From assembly GCA_029706075.1 (NCBI GenBank), contig JAINUG010000018.1, forward strand, positions 372,001 through 436,000: DNA of 64,000 nt, written 5' to 3'. The translations under genes and the position numbers were made by a program. Source of the stretch: Aldrovandia affinis. Lineage: Eukaryota > Chordata > Actinopteri > Notacanthiformes > Halosauridae. The notes below the pieces were generated by a model that worked only from the letters and a program-made list of their open reading frames with translations, made no database searches and was not told the origin of the DNA. Below, piece by piece: positions 1 through 11,605 of the stretch (the stretch's first letter is position 1; the number at the start of each line of letters is the position of its first letter).

Positions 1-576
1 ACCCCCACGCTCCGGCCTCTGCAGGGTGGGCCCACTCCGGTGCCATCGGTTACCGTTTCTGTGATAGGAAAACGATTCCCGGTGACCTGCCGCTCTGTGG
101 GTGATCTGCTTAGCGGGGAGAGGGAGCACCACGGTGCGGGTGATGCGTGGGGGTGAGATGGACAAAACCAGGGAGAGAGCGCCATGGAAGAAGAAGTTTC
201 ATTAAACTGTTAACATCCCCAATAACTCCTCCTGGAATACATGCTTTCCTGTTGCTTTGTAAATCGGTGGAGTCCCGCATGCGTCCTGTAGCTGTTTAAA
301 AAAATATATAATTATACGGTTCTGGGTGAAGAATACACAAGATAAAATATTGTAAAAGTGATCTTAACTCAGCTTAGTCATACCACACAATAAGGTATGC
401 AAATTAAAATCAATAAAACATGTGTAGTCTAAGTCTGTAGTTTTCTGATCTATAAAAAGCTTTATAATCCCTTACATTAAAATAACCATGGAAGCAAACG
501 CGGTCAGAGAGAAGGATCCAACACTTCTTTAAAATATTCATCTGTGTCCATTTTGTTCTCAGAATTTTCCCAGGAT
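1..576. other. No recognisable gene
   Basis: Bases 1-200 are moderately GC-rich and 200-576 AT-rich. I see no exon with plausible splice sites, no repeat family shared with the rest of the window and no coding similarity. The missing downstream ldlrad4 exons (transmembrane segment and cytoplasmic tail) were looked for here on the minus strand and not found. Confidence 0.5.
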
Positions 577-599
577 AAAAAAAAAAAAAAAAAAAAAAA
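577..599. repeat. Poly-A tract (23 A)
   Basis: An uninterrupted run of A. It may be the tail of an old retroposon, but no SINE or LINE body is recognisable to its left. Confidence 0.9.
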
Positions 600-903
600 C
601 CCACAGTTGATCAAGCTTGTGAGTTCGCTGCACCACTCTAGCGTGACTTTGGTGTAGAGGGAAAGGCCGTTATCTATACTCAAACTTGTTTAAGAGGAAA
701 GGGGTGCTAATAGAAATTCATTATGCAAATTTGAATCTGGAATAAATTAACAGCACCGCGCGGCACATGGAGAATCCTGATCAAATGGCGCTGAGCGTTT
801 CTCCAGCATGACACCAGTACCGGGGCGGGGCCAGACGAAGCAGGACTCACAGGTAAGCGCGGAGGTGCTTTTCAATCATAGGACGTTGTCCAGGATAAAA
901 AGA

Positions 904-906
<3 letters not shown>

Positions 907-968
<62 letters not shown>
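907..968. repeat. (GA)n microsatellite
   Basis: About 31 uninterrupted GA units. The open frame across it (Glu-Arg repeats) is only a product of the dinucleotide. Bases 600-906 and 969-1196 on either side hold nothing recognisable. Confidence 0.95.
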
Positions 969-971
<3 letters not shown>

Positions 972-1196
972 TCATCATGTTTATTCAGTCTCTCTCAGAT
1001 TGTCTACTTAAAATAATCCCTTAAAAACATGGAAATGAGAGGGGTCTCTGAAAGGGAGACTGGACAGCAGGCCGCCGGATCTGCATATCAATGCAGCGCT
1101 GCACTGTAGCAGGGGCAGCAGAGCCCCCTCACCACACCATCCCCCTGCAGGCTCAGATGGGGGGCGCGACCTTCATGAGGCAGCATGGGAACGCAG

Positions 1197-1668
1197 CCAA
1201 AGGAGGCCACGCTCTCACCCCCACTGTCTCACCCCCCGCTCTCACCCTGACCGTCTCACCCCCCCACTCCGCTCTCACATTGACTGTCTCACCCCCACAC
1301 TCTCACCCTGACCGTCTCACCCCCACCCTCTCATACCCACGCTCACCCTGACGGTCTCACCCCCACACTCTCACCCTGACCGTCTCACCCCCACCCTCTC
1401 ATACCCACGCTCTCACCCTGACGGTCTCACCCCCACACTCTCACCCTGACCGTCTCACCCCCACCCTCTCATACCCACGTTCTCACCCTGGCGGTCTCAC
1501 CCCCACTCTCACCCTGACCGTCTCACCCCCACCCTCTCATACCCACGCTCTCACCCTGACGGTCTCACCCCCACACTCTCACCCTCACACTCTCACGCTG
1601 ACTGTCTCACCCCCACTCTCACCCTGACCGTCTCACCCCCACCCTCTCATACCCCACACTCTCACCCC
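1197..1668. repeat. Cytosine-rich minisatellite with higher-order structure
   Basis: Variants of CTCTCACCCTGACCGTCTCA followed by a C-rich spacer repeat in tandem. A CCTCTCATACC variant recurs about every 70 bases over most of the array, so short units are grouped into a longer repeat. The strand is strongly C-rich with almost no G. Confidence 0.9.
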
Positions 1669-3058
1669 CACGGTGCCTTTCACTCGTCCAGCGAGCTCAT
1701 TTTCTGCTTCATTGACTTTAGTCATGCTGGAAAACATTCCAACCAGCTGCAACCAGGCGCTACATTTGATCTTCCACACTTGGGACTAGTTACCCTCCTG
1801 GTGACCAAACACAGGTTGCACTGCAAAGCAAACTGCTTGATCCGTCCTTAGAAAGCTATCAGAGTTTGCGCTGTGATGAGATTAAGTTATGAGAAGACTC
1901 CCCAGGAAGAAAGTATGATTGGCAAACCTTTAAGTTCTCAGTTAAGGGGATGGAGGAAAGAAAGATTGGGGAAAAAAACACATTAAGAAAACCTATTCAT
2001 TTCAGGAGATTCCATAAAAATGAAAAATATAGGGGAAAAAATGTTTAATAACATTTTTTATTTACGCTTTTTTTTTTTTTTAAGTAAATGCCAACAGCCC
2101 TGGAGAAGAGGCTCTCGTTAGACATCTGCTAATATGATAAACAAATCCTATTATAAATATAAATATTACTTTTATAAATATGAATGTATTACTTTTGATA
2201 ACAGATTATATAGCAAACACTGATTACATTACGGACCTCGATCAAAATAATGTTTTTTCCTGACTAAATATAATAGTCAGGAAATTAGATCAGGAAGTCA
2301 ATTACACTTTTAAGAAAAATGTAATCATTACTTTACTACTTGAATCACTACATTTAACAGCAAAACCACAGATTAGGTTCCAGTGGAAACCGAGTGGAAG
2401 GGTTTGCCTCTGACATGCATCCTGACATTGTTCCCCAAGTCCGGGGACAAATTGAAGTCCTTTCTCTGGCCCTGTTTGAAATGGTTAGGAGGCTCAGCAG
2501 ACACGGTGGGGGGACTCTGCTGTCTTGTCACTCCTGTTCACCTGCTCTCCACCAACGCCCTTCTGTGCCTACACACTGCACAGTGCTGCCCTGGGTCCTC
2601 ACGCTTGGATAACACAGACCTGGCCGTCTTCTCAAGCAGGCCTGCTAGCCGCCCCACCAGGAAACAGCCTGTAGAGTCTGCCCAGGATATCGTCCCCACC
2701 TGCTGAAACCCACTTCACTCTGAGCGCGTCGTCCGCAAAGGACATTTTCGGTGGCAGCTTTGGCAATTACAGCAGGAGCAAAAGAATTACGCAGCGTTTT
2801 TAGGATTGTCGTTAAGGGATGGTGGAACATAAAAGCTTTTCACGTGTGTATGAAACCTCTCCAGAAAAAACTAAAATTAGGGGGGGGGGTGTGTGTGGCA
2901 AGGGACCGGAGGTCCCCATTACTGAAGCCAGCTCCTCATTGTTTGTCCTGGGAGACAGCCACTCCACTCAGCCGCTCAGCGTCTAGACGGTATTCATGAT
3001 CCATCTGTCTGGCTCAGGCTCAGCCGGGAAGATGGCAAACTCGATTAGAACTGAAACA
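1669..3058. other. Non-repetitive stretch without a supported gene
   Basis: A mostly unique stretch with a T run at 2068-2081 and a G run near 2880-2889. Open frames of 60-107 codons around 2383-2830 overlap on both strands, have no family resemblance and no convincing splice sites. It lies downstream of the LDLa exon of ldlrad4 and is probably intron. Confidence 0.45.
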
Positions 3059-3165
3059 TGTCTCTGTCTCTGTCTCTGTCTCTGTCTCTGTCTCTGTCTC
3101 TGTCTCTGTCTCTGTCTCTGTCTCTGTCTCTGTCTCTGTCTCTGTCTCTGTCTCTGTCTCTGTCT
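3059..3165. repeat. (TCTCTG)n hexanucleotide microsatellite
   Basis: About 17-18 near-perfect TCTCTG units followed by a short A-rich tract. The Cys-Leu repeat frame is an artefact of the hexamer. The same hexamer on the other strand (ACAGAG) recurs at 42666-42708. Confidence 0.95.
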
Positions 3166-4297
3166 GTTTAAAAAAAAAAAAGAAAAAAATGTGACAAAAC
3201 CCTAAACGATGTAAAATACGGCATTGATGAGGTGATGGAAGAGAGAGGATGGCAGGAGGAGGAGTGAGAGGGAAAGAGGGCAGGAGGAGAGAGAGGGGGA
3301 AAGAGGGGGAGAGGGAGGGGGCCTAACACACGCCGCCGTGTGCTGCCGTAAAGTTCATTTTTCCCCCGGAATCCTAAAAACCTGAGACAAAGGCCTGCGG
3401 ACATCAAAGCTCTCTGGCAGCTGGCCACAGAGTCTGAACGCCATCCTTCACCTTCCCATTCGAGTGCGTAGGGCTAGATAAACACTCTCCCCTCTCTGTC
3501 TGCACCCTCATCTGCATTTCAGAGCAGCGCGTTCTCCACCTCCTTGGTATCTGAAGAAACCTGGTGCAAAGGTGCATACAGCACAACTGAAAGGGGCAAG
3601 CTTTCACAGCCAAAATAACCCCCTGTGTACGGTGTAAACAAGCTCATTATGCTCGGAGGAAAGCCATGACCACAAGCATGGACTTGAGCTTGTAACCGAA
3701 AGTCTGCTGGTTCAAATCGCAGCTAGCCTTCAGCAGTACATGAGGTACCTTCAACAAATATTCAGCTTTTCAAATAGACAATATGTAAACACTTAATGAA
3801 ATCAAAGTCATCTCCTATACGGGCATCTGATAAGAAAATAAACAAAAGCCCTTTTTTCCCTACTCTTATTTGTATTTTGCACTCGTACCATCCAATGCTC
3901 TGTAAGTCAGCCAAAATAATGAACGATCAATAATAACAACAAATTATTCTGACTTGAAGCCTTTATTGTATAGTGCTGTATGCCTGGTGCCTGAGGCTCT
4001 TCACTGATTAGGAAGCATGGAGGCTGTAGATGACCTTGTGCTCGAGTCCGATTACCTTGTGCTCAGGTCCCTATAAGAGCAGGACCCATGAGCTGAAGGG
4101 CCGCCGATCGAACATGCCCGGTTGACAAGGGTTGCATTTTGGAGAATTTTGCACACACACACACACAACTGGAGAGGAAGAGAGGTGGAAGATGCAAGAA
4201 GAAAGGAATATAAACAGATGCAGTGATAGAGTGAGCTAGAGAGGGGAGACAGAGATAGTAAATTAGCATGAGATAGTAAAAAAAGCAACACAGAAAT

Positions 4298-4342
<45 letters not shown>

Positions 4343-4440
4343 ATCAGCATTTTGGTGGTGCTAATGGAGCCCATTTGCTCTGGAGAGGGCGAGAGGTGGG
4401 GAGGCAGGCGGAAATGGCAGACCCCCACGGGGAAACTCAC
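3166..4440. other. Intronic stretch with simple repeats
   Basis: Holds a purine-rich tract (3235-3322), a (CA)n run (4151-4168) and a (GA)n run (4302-4340). Around 3690-3715 the sequence GGTTCAAATCG resembles a polymerase III B box and may be the end of an old tRNA-derived SINE. Bases 4440-4439 are the GT of the ldlrad4 donor site (minus strand). Confidence 0.5.
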
Positions 4441-4581
4441 AGTTGAAAATTGCAGGTGGAGGGTGTTGTGTCACCACCGGGCAGTTCTCCTCGTCGCTGT
4501 TGTCCCCACAGTTATTCAGCTGATTGCAGATTAATGAGCCGAAATGCAAGCAATTGCCATTGGTGCAGTGGAATTTGCACT
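4441..4581 (-). CDS. ldlrad4: ldlrad4 exon encoding the LDL-receptor class A domain
   Basis: A 141-bp exon (47 codons) with phase-1 introns at both ends, as is usual for LDL-receptor class A cassettes. On the minus strand a pyrimidine tract ending GTTTTCCAG precedes it and a strong donor, GTGAGT, follows. The translation starts with the split Glu codon, then CKFHCTNGNC; it continues through GSLICNQLNN, the calcium-binding signature CGDNSDEENC and the juxtamembrane tail HPPPAIFN. All six cysteines of one LDLa domain are present. The order and wording of these blocks match human LDLRAD4 as I remember it. LDLRAD4 is an endosomal single-pass membrane protein that restrains TGF-beta signalling through SMAD-interaction and NEDD4-binding PY motifs; those parts are encoded by later exons outside this window. 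The exon has no stop or frameshift and looks functional. Confidence 0.92.
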
Positions 4582-4869
4582 CTGGAAAACAAACAAGAAC
4601 AAAGAGAGAGGAGGAGAGAAAGAAGGAGAATGGCTTATGAGCATCTTTGCACCACCCACAGACACAGAGATGGACAGTGTCAAATGGTTCAAATGGCTGC
4701 TTTTGAGTCCATTCTTAAACCACATTCACCATCAATTTGTACATTTCCATTAAATAAAAGGGGGGGAGGGATAAATGCTATGTACAGGCAATGTTCTATA
4801 GTGACAACTTCTGTGAACAGTTTCTTTTCAATTTGTCTACCCAAAGTAAAAGTGTTTGGTTTGGACCTA

Positions 4870-6111
4870 CACAACATTTTTTCTAAATGATTTACCAATA
4901 AAGAACAGACAATAATTGATTCCATAAGTATTCACCCCTTTTGCTAAGATGCACCTAATTAAACTCTGGTGCAATCAATTGTCTTCAGAGGTCACCCGTG
5001 TGCAATTAAGGTGTTTCAAATGATTTCAAATTAAATACACCTGTCACACAGTTTGTTAGTGCATTTCCAAACAAGAGCTTCATCATGAAGACATCATATG
5101 GCACAACAGTTAATTTGCCTAGAACAAACCGTCCTCCAAAACTGAGCATCTGTGCAAGAAGGGCACTCGTTAGGGAGGCTCCCAAGAGGCCTATGGCAAC
5201 TCTGACAGAGTTACAGTCTTCCATGGCGGGGATGGGAGAAACTGTCCATGGGACAACAATAGCCCAGGCACTTCACAAATCTGTGCTTTATGGGAGGGTG
5301 GGGGGAAAAAGCCATTGCTGAAGAACTCAAATTAAATCTCACCTAGAGTTTGCCAAAAGGAATGTGGAAGATTCTATGGTCTGAGGATACCGAGATTTAA
5401 CTTTTGGGCCTCAATGTTAGGCGCTATGTTTGGAGCAAGCCTAACATTGCGCATCATCCCAAGAATACTATCCCTACTGTGAAACATGGTGGTGGGAGCC
5501 TAATGCTATGGGGATGCTTCTGCTTCAGGGACTGGGAAATTAGTCAAAATAGAGGGCAAAATGGATGGAGCAAAATAAAGACAAATCTTGGAGGAAAACC
5601 TGCTGCAGTCTGCAAGAGACCTGGGACTTGGGAGAATATTTATATTCCAGAAACAATGACCCAAAGCATACAGCAAAAGCCACATTGAAGTGGTTTAAAA
5701 ACAAAAAATCTATGTCCTGGAGTGGCCCAGTCAAAGCTCAGACCTCAATCCTATTGAGAATCTATGGAAACATTTTAAAATTCCTGTTCCCACTGGTCCC
5801 CACCCAACCTGATAGAGCTCGACACATTTTGTAAATAAGAATGGGTGAAAATTGCAATGTCCAGATGTGCAAAGCTGGTAAGAGACTTACTCAAATAGAC
5901 TTACAGCTGTAATTGCAGCTAAAGGTGCTTCTACCAAGTACCAAGTCAACGGGGGTGAATACTTATGTAATCAATTATTGTCAATTATTGAGTTGTTTTT
6001 TCATTTGACATTAGGAGTATTTTGTGTTGATCAGTGTCAAGAAATCCCAATTAAATCCATTTTGATTCCATGAAGTAAGAAAATAACGTGAAAATGCCAA
6101 AGGGGGTGGAT
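4870..6111 (+). mobile_element. Tc1-like transposon, degenerate (family A)
   Basis: The inverted ends contain ATAAGTATTCACCCC (left, about 4928) and GGGGGTGAATACTTATG (right, about 5950), with an outer CCAAAGGGGGTG near 6095. This resembles the paired direct repeats inside the inverted ends of many Tc1 elements. The plus strand keeps transposase fragments: an HTH-type N-terminal part near 5085-5321 and the [14 protein letters not shown] block near 5480-5520. Frameshifts and stops separate them and the DDE region near 5640-5770 is corrupted. The left boundary is uncertain (4760-4905). A second copy of this family is at 58942-59880 and a lone end at 62603-62755. Confidence 0.85.
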
Positions 6112-6164
6112 AACACACACACAGGCTGACTGCTGTAATCACTGTGCTCATTTCTGCCTCATAT

Positions 6165-6280
6165 TCCGGTGAATACTTATGTAATCAATCATTGTCTGTT
6201 ATTATCCAAATTAAATCAATTTTGATTCCATGAAGTGAAGTAAAATAAAATGTGCCATAGGGGTGATACCGACTGTATAT
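6165..6280 (+). mobile_element. Second right-hand end of Tc1-like family A
   Basis: GGTGAATACTTATGTAATCA followed by a TTTTGATTCCATGAAGT block and AGGGGTGATACC repeats the right end of the preceding element. About 45 bases lie between the two ends. It is either a partial tandem duplication or the remnant of a second copy. Confidence 0.7.
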
Positions 6281-6429
6281 CATATTAAATATAGTGTCAG
6301 AAATGACATGAGAACAGCCAGCATCTGTGATTAAATGCAGTCAAGCCTTGGTAACGAGCGAAAGAGGAGGGCAGAGGGCTCCAGTCTGCAACGCCGCTGA
6401 GAAGAAGAAAAACTAAAAACATGTTGTTG

Positions 6430-6958
6430 GGAAGATCCAGATAACTACCAAAATAAAGTTAACATGAACATAAAGTGTTGGGCTTTAAGCCATCATGAGC
6501 CACCAGAAAAGATTCAATGCATCTATTTGAGGGATGCAACACCATTCTTCCAAGAAATTCCATCATTTGGGATTTTGTTAATGGTGGTGGAAAACACTGT
6601 TTCAGGTGCTGCTCTAGAATCTCCAATAAGTGGTAATTTTGGTTGAGATCTGACTGAGACGGCCATAGTATATGGTTTACATTGTTTTCATGCTCATCAA
6701 ATAATTCATTGACCACTTGTGCCCTGTGGATGGGGGCATTGTCATCTTGTAAGAGACCACTCCCATCAGGATAGAAATGCTTCACCAAAACATGAAGGTG
6801 ATCCGTCAGAATGGCTTTATATTTATTAGCATTTACCTTATCTTCTAAGGGGTTGAATGGACCTAAATCATGCCAGGAAACTGCACCCACACCACAACAG
6901 AACTGACAGAACCCTTCATTTACTCAACTGTTTCCTTTATTTTGGCAGCTACCTGTGT
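6430..6958 (-). mobile_element. Internally deleted Tc1-like element (family B)
   Basis: The ends ACTACCAAAATAAAG (left) and TTTCCTTTATTTTGGCAGCT (right) are inverted copies. Between them the minus strand keeps only the C-terminal half of a transposase (6459-6890): the second catalytic Asp in LLQDDNAPIHRA and a Glu in the region LLEILEQ. The N-terminal DNA-binding half is missing. A homologous deleted copy is at 22216-22735 and an end fragment at 45760-45921. Confidence 0.8.
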
Positions 6959-7794
6959 ATCACCATATTCACCAATTGGAGCTAAAGCAAGGCACTGTCA
7001 CCATTCAGTCACAGGCCAGACATTCGGCTTGCACTTGGACAGAGAAACGAGACATGCTGCTCAGTCTGGACGACAGAACACCTGCTTCCGTACACCTGGG
7101 AGCTTTTCAACACGTCCACCTCGGTTACCCAGGTGACAACAGTGCGCTATGGCAACAACTCAGAAAATGTGAAATTTGCACCCGAAAGTAAAATCACACC
7201 ATTTTAGACACCAGCGGCTGGTAAACTGGCTTTGATCTGGGGTTAGATCTGGGGTGGAGTGGAGAGATGGAGAGAGGCAGACGGTCTGAGACTCAAGCAG
7301 CTCCATTTAAATTTGGCCTCAGAGGCCTTTTCTGCATGGTAATGGTTACAATTTGGGGCACAGCGTCCCTCTGTTCCCATGCTCCCACTACGCCAAACTA
7401 CCAAAGCACAAAAAAAGGAGATAGGAAAGGAGGCAGGCATAACGGGATGGGACCATGTTTCTAACCACAGGTTCAAATGATCCAGTGTACCACTGCTAGC
7501 AAGGCTCTTAACAGCCTCTTACATGGATAACATATGGTAAGTACATTACACATTAAGTTAGCCTGGAGAGCAGCACCTGCTAATCAATACGTAAATAAGT
7601 TATGATTGATGAAGCACCATGCGTGCTAGACTTGCAGAGATGTCTGAACTGTGTTTCACACACACACTAACCATAACCCCTCTGCTTCACACACACAGCC
7701 TTCTCACTGAGGAGATGGCCTTCTGCCATGACCCGACCGGTTTTTATTATTTCACAATATTACACATTGTATATAGTTGGTATATTTATATATA
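6959..7794. other. Intronic, nothing recognisable
   Basis: Apparently unique sequence inside the ldlrad4 intron. Small open frames overlap on both strands without family resemblance. The end of the stretch is AT-rich and leads into the next Tc1 element. Confidence 0.5.
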
Positions 7795-9360
7795 CAGTAG
7801 ACTCAATTTTTATTCACACCCTTGATAAGATGAACCAAAGAGATCATATAAAACGAACTATATTAGTAATGAGGTGTATTTTATGCAAAAAAGTCAGAAA
7901 ATTCCAAACCTACATTATTAATAAAATTGTTTTATAAAAAAAATATTTTTTACAGAAAACATCTGGATCACAATTATTCATACCCCTAACTATTATTTTA
8001 AATGTAATCCAACAAAAACAAATCTTCATAAATATACAAATGATATGAAGTTCATTGGAAGGTTATGGAACTATACAGTGGCCTCGAATGGTTTCCTGTT
8101 TCCCTAGGGTATAAAAAGGAGGGAACACACTTTTGAAATACTGTGGTCAGCCATCATCATTGGGAAAGGCAAAGAACTCTATGAAAGCATCAGACAAAAG
8201 GTCATTGACCTCTACAGATCAGGAGATGGCTACAAAAAAAATCACGAAAAAGTTCAAAGATACCACTTTCCACTGTTGTGTCAATTATTAGGAAGTTTAA
8301 GGCCACTGCAACAGTAGCTACCCTGCCAGGTAGAGGACGCAAGTCTATCTTGCCCCCACGTGTAGTGAGACGAATGGTTCAAGAGGCAAAAATAAGTCCA
8401 AGAGGCACAGTTCAAGATCTCCAAAACAACCTGGCATCTTGGGGTTACAAGGTGTCTAAAGCTACCATTCAACGATGCCTACGTGACAATGTCCTTCGGC
8501 AGAGTTGCAAGAGGGAAGCCTCTTTTGTAGACGATTCACTGAAAAAGGCATCTGGAATTCGTCAAACTACATCTGAACTACAATTGGAACCGTGTCTTGT
8601 AGCTCAATCAAAATTTTTCGACATGCACATCAGCGTTATGTTTGGCATCCAAAGAATGCAAGTAATGTTGAAAAGCCCCTCATGCCTACAGTGAAACATG
8701 GTGGTGGATCTTTAACGCTTTGGGGTTGTTTTGCATCCACAGGCCCTGGGGCCATTATTAAAATAGATGGAACCATGAACTCCAGCATGTACTAAGACAT
8801 TTTGTCCAAAAACCTTGTTCCCTCTGCCAGGACGCTACACCTTGGCCACGGATGGACCTTCCAACAAGACAACAATCCCAAACGTACCTCCAAAGAAACT
8901 AAGAAATGGTTGGCAGGGCACAGGATCAATGTCCTGACCTGGGCATCTCAGTCTCCTGACCTAAATCCAATTAAACATTTGTGGTTTGAATAAAAAAAAG
9001 CAGTCCACAAATGTCAACCCAAGAACTTGAAGGAACTAGAACAATTCAGAATGGAGGAATGGTTGAGGATCCCCCGAAGAAGTTCCATAACCTTGTACGA
9101 CACTACAGAAGGTGACTACTTACTGTTATAATGGCCAAGGGAGGAACCACAAACTACTGATAACAGGGCTGTGAATATTTGTGATTCTTGATTTTTCTGG
9201 GAAAAAAATAATAATTTGTGAACCGATCGATTGTGGTTCGTGCCAATGCATTATTATTAAAGAAAATAATTTTTTGGAGCATAATTACTTGTATAGTTTA
9301 TTTTATATGATGTATTTTGCTCATCTTTATCAAGGGTATGAATAAAAATGGAATCTACTG
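7795..9360 (+). mobile_element. Tc1-like transposon, full length but inactive (family C)
   Basis: It starts CAGTAG and ends CTACTG, with a TA on each side. The inverted ends share the block TTTATTCAYACCCTTGATAA, about 1.57 kb apart. The plus-strand transposase is broken into pieces (about 8278-8694, 8592-8795 and 8802-8993): an HTH region with GRGRKS, the [16 protein letters not shown] block and [10 protein letters not shown] with the second catalytic Asp. The expected WSDES motif with the first Asp reads VAQSKF and the third acidic residue is Lys in NPIKHLW, so it cannot encode an active enzyme. A shorter sister copy is at 13345-14661. Confidence 0.9.
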
Positions 9361-10671
9361 TATGTATACGAAGCCTTCACTGCTCCAGCTGAGATGGGGC
9401 TCTCGCAGTGCGCTCAAAGGCCCATTTCTGAAGATCGAATGATGGAAATGTTGTCACTGCTCATGGATTAAGCTCTATAAATCACTTGGGAGCATAATAC
9501 CAGTGTGCTGCTACGTTCTTGTTTCGCATTATAATTTTTTGGCCAAGTTATCTAAATTATGGATGTGCGCATGCTTCTCTGTACCTGGGGCTGTTACAGA
9601 TGTAAACCGTACATGTGAGTTCAGCTGCCCTTGGTGTTCAGCCGGCCTTCATGTCAAGGTTGGTGAGGTGAGGGTTTTAGTCCTGGACAGACAGGCCTGG
9701 AGGGAGACCTTCGGCGCACATACACACAAAGCGTGTCCAACAACCCTGCATTTACAACACCACTCGCTCTGCCCCTCCCCCGCGAGCCGGCCCGACTTCT
9801 ACCGGGCAGACCAACCTAATGACACGGCACACTTCTCTCCCTGTCCCCCGCCCCTCCCCACCAGAGGAGAACAGATTCTGCTTCAGTCTAGACAGCGCTG
9901 AGAGGGAGGGAGGGGAAAAAGAAAAAAGAAAAAATAGGAACAGGTATCCGAGTCAGCGAACAATCCAGCACGATCGCTCTTATGCAAAGCACAGCTCTCC
10001 CCCCCGCTGCCTACAGTGAGGGGCAATTAGTGCTGCCTCAGACTCTCAGACTCTGAGATGCTGGTGCAGACTCTCACACTCTCAAACTCTCTGACCCTCT
10101 GGCTGTCTCACCACAGAGCTAGCGGGTACGCAGCGACAAAAAGCTTATCTTCTCACATGCGGCCTGCTCTTCAGCACGGAAGAGGAGCGACAGATCATGG
10201 ATGGGGTGACCAGTGGTGCATGCCTGCTTCCCCCCAGGGTAGTGCAGGAGAAACGGTGGAACTCTACACCGGGCCACTCTGTCAGACAGCCACTTAACCA
10301 CCCGATTGGGCCCATCGTCCCACCCTGGGCCAGTGTTGAGCCCCCTCCCCCTGCTGTGGGTTTAAGGGGAGCTCCAGAGTTGGCCGGACTGCAGTCTTAC
10401 TGGATGAGGGGGGGGACAAAATCACCACTGCTATTTTTATTGCATTTTTCTTTTATCACCCTCTCCCTCTCCCTCTGTGACAGGGATTGCTGCAGCTTCA
10501 TGGCGTGGGGCAGTACATTTGCTACAGATGTATTTGTGAAGCCTGAAGGATCGGGGCATCTGCCCAAGCTCCGGTCCTTCAATGGCCTCACCAGGATAAT
10601 TAAGTCTGAGTTGTGCTGAGGTGGAAGATTCAACACACTGAGAGATGGGAAAGGGAGAGGCATAGAGAGAG

Positions 10672-10672
<1 letters not shown>
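9361..10672. other. Intronic, nothing recognisable
   Basis: Mixed-composition sequence with pyrimidine-rich patches near 9770-9870. Open frames up to 140 codons overlap on opposite strands and have no recognisable domain or splice context. Confidence 0.45.
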
Positions 10673-10732
<60 letters not shown>

Positions 10733-10853
10733 CCGGGACAGAGAGGAAGAGCACCTTCAGGCCACGTCACCATCAGGAGGAAGCCAGGACCAGGCCAGTG
10801 CACTGGATACAAGCACGCAAGTGTGTGTGTGTGTGAGCGTGAATCTGAGTTCA

Positions 10854-10884
<31 letters not shown>
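10673..10884. repeat. (GA)n and (TG)n microsatellites
   Basis: An uninterrupted (GA)n run at about 10673-10724 and two (TG)n runs at 10821-10834 and 10857-10884. The open frames covering them on both strands are composition artefacts. Confidence 0.95.
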
Positions 10885-10885
<1 letters not shown>

Positions 10886-11049
10886 GACATGAATGTGTGT
10901 GCATGAGTTTGTGACCATATGTGTGTGGGGGGGTGTGTATAGTAGTATTATGGTGGAGCGGGGCAAGTAAATGGTCTATTCCCTGAATCCGGTAGCCTAA
11001 CAGTCACACAGGCTGAACTCTCGAGCCATCAGCAGGTCACACTTTAAGT

Positions 11050-11398
11050 GTTTGAAGGAGAGGGGGAGGGAGCCCACTTTGGGGAAGGACAAATGCAAGC
11101 CTAGTTAGGACCCCTTTTTGTTTTATGTCACTTACTAGCACAAGACATCTTTTCAAGGTCATGATTGAAATGATCCTCTCATGGTTAGGACCAAACATCA
11201 ATAGGGCCTGGGGAAGACAGCATGGTTTATAAAGAGATGTGGGTTTAGCTATTATATGGAAACACATAATATGCTCAGTCAAAGAATGCCGCTACCATGT
11301 GACAAGGCTAATCGTGACAGATGGACCTCCGCTTTTCTCTGGTGACCCATAATTAGATTGGGTAGAATCCCCAATTTTTTGTGTGTTCAACATAGGAA
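11050..11398 (+). repeat. Unclassified interspersed repeat R1, copy 1
   Basis: Shares ordered blocks with 25962-26272: CTCTCATGG or CATCTCATGG, CCAAACATCAATAGGGCCTG, GCTACCATGTGACAAG, TTTTCTCTGGTGACCCAT and GGTAGAATCCC. Spacing is similar but with many substitutions. Both copies lie in the same direction. I cannot name the family; no tRNA-like head, poly-A tail or inverted ends are obvious. Confidence 0.7.
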
Positions 11399-11417
11399 CC
11401 AAAGCCACATGCCTTTT

Positions 11418-11465
11418 GGCGCTTTTCCACCGCACAGTATGGTACGGTATGGCACGGTAGCCAAT
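11418..11465. mobile_element. Possible DNA-transposon terminus
   Basis: TTGGCGCTTTTCCACCGCAC followed by repeated GGTACGG/GGCACGG resembles the ends of non-autonomous DNA transposons common in fish. No matching opposite end was found within a few kilobases, so it may be a single surviving end. Confidence 0.4.
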
Positions 11466-11605
11466 CCTTGATCCCACGTTTTTGCATTGTCGCATTTTCC
11501 TCTGCCAAGCGAACCATACTAAACCCAAGTATCCGTGCTGAATTTAACCATACTAAACCCATTGATTATCCGCAATCGTCACAGAACGATCAATTTAGTT
11601 ACTGC

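Noticed and set aside
2383-2830. Possible exon (107- and 72-codon frames)
   Set aside because: Overlapping frames on both strands, no family match and no match to the missing ldlrad4 transmembrane exon.
10437-10906. Ser-Leu, Glu-Arg and His-Thr rich frames
   Set aside because: They translate (GA)n and (TG)n microsatellites in different frames.
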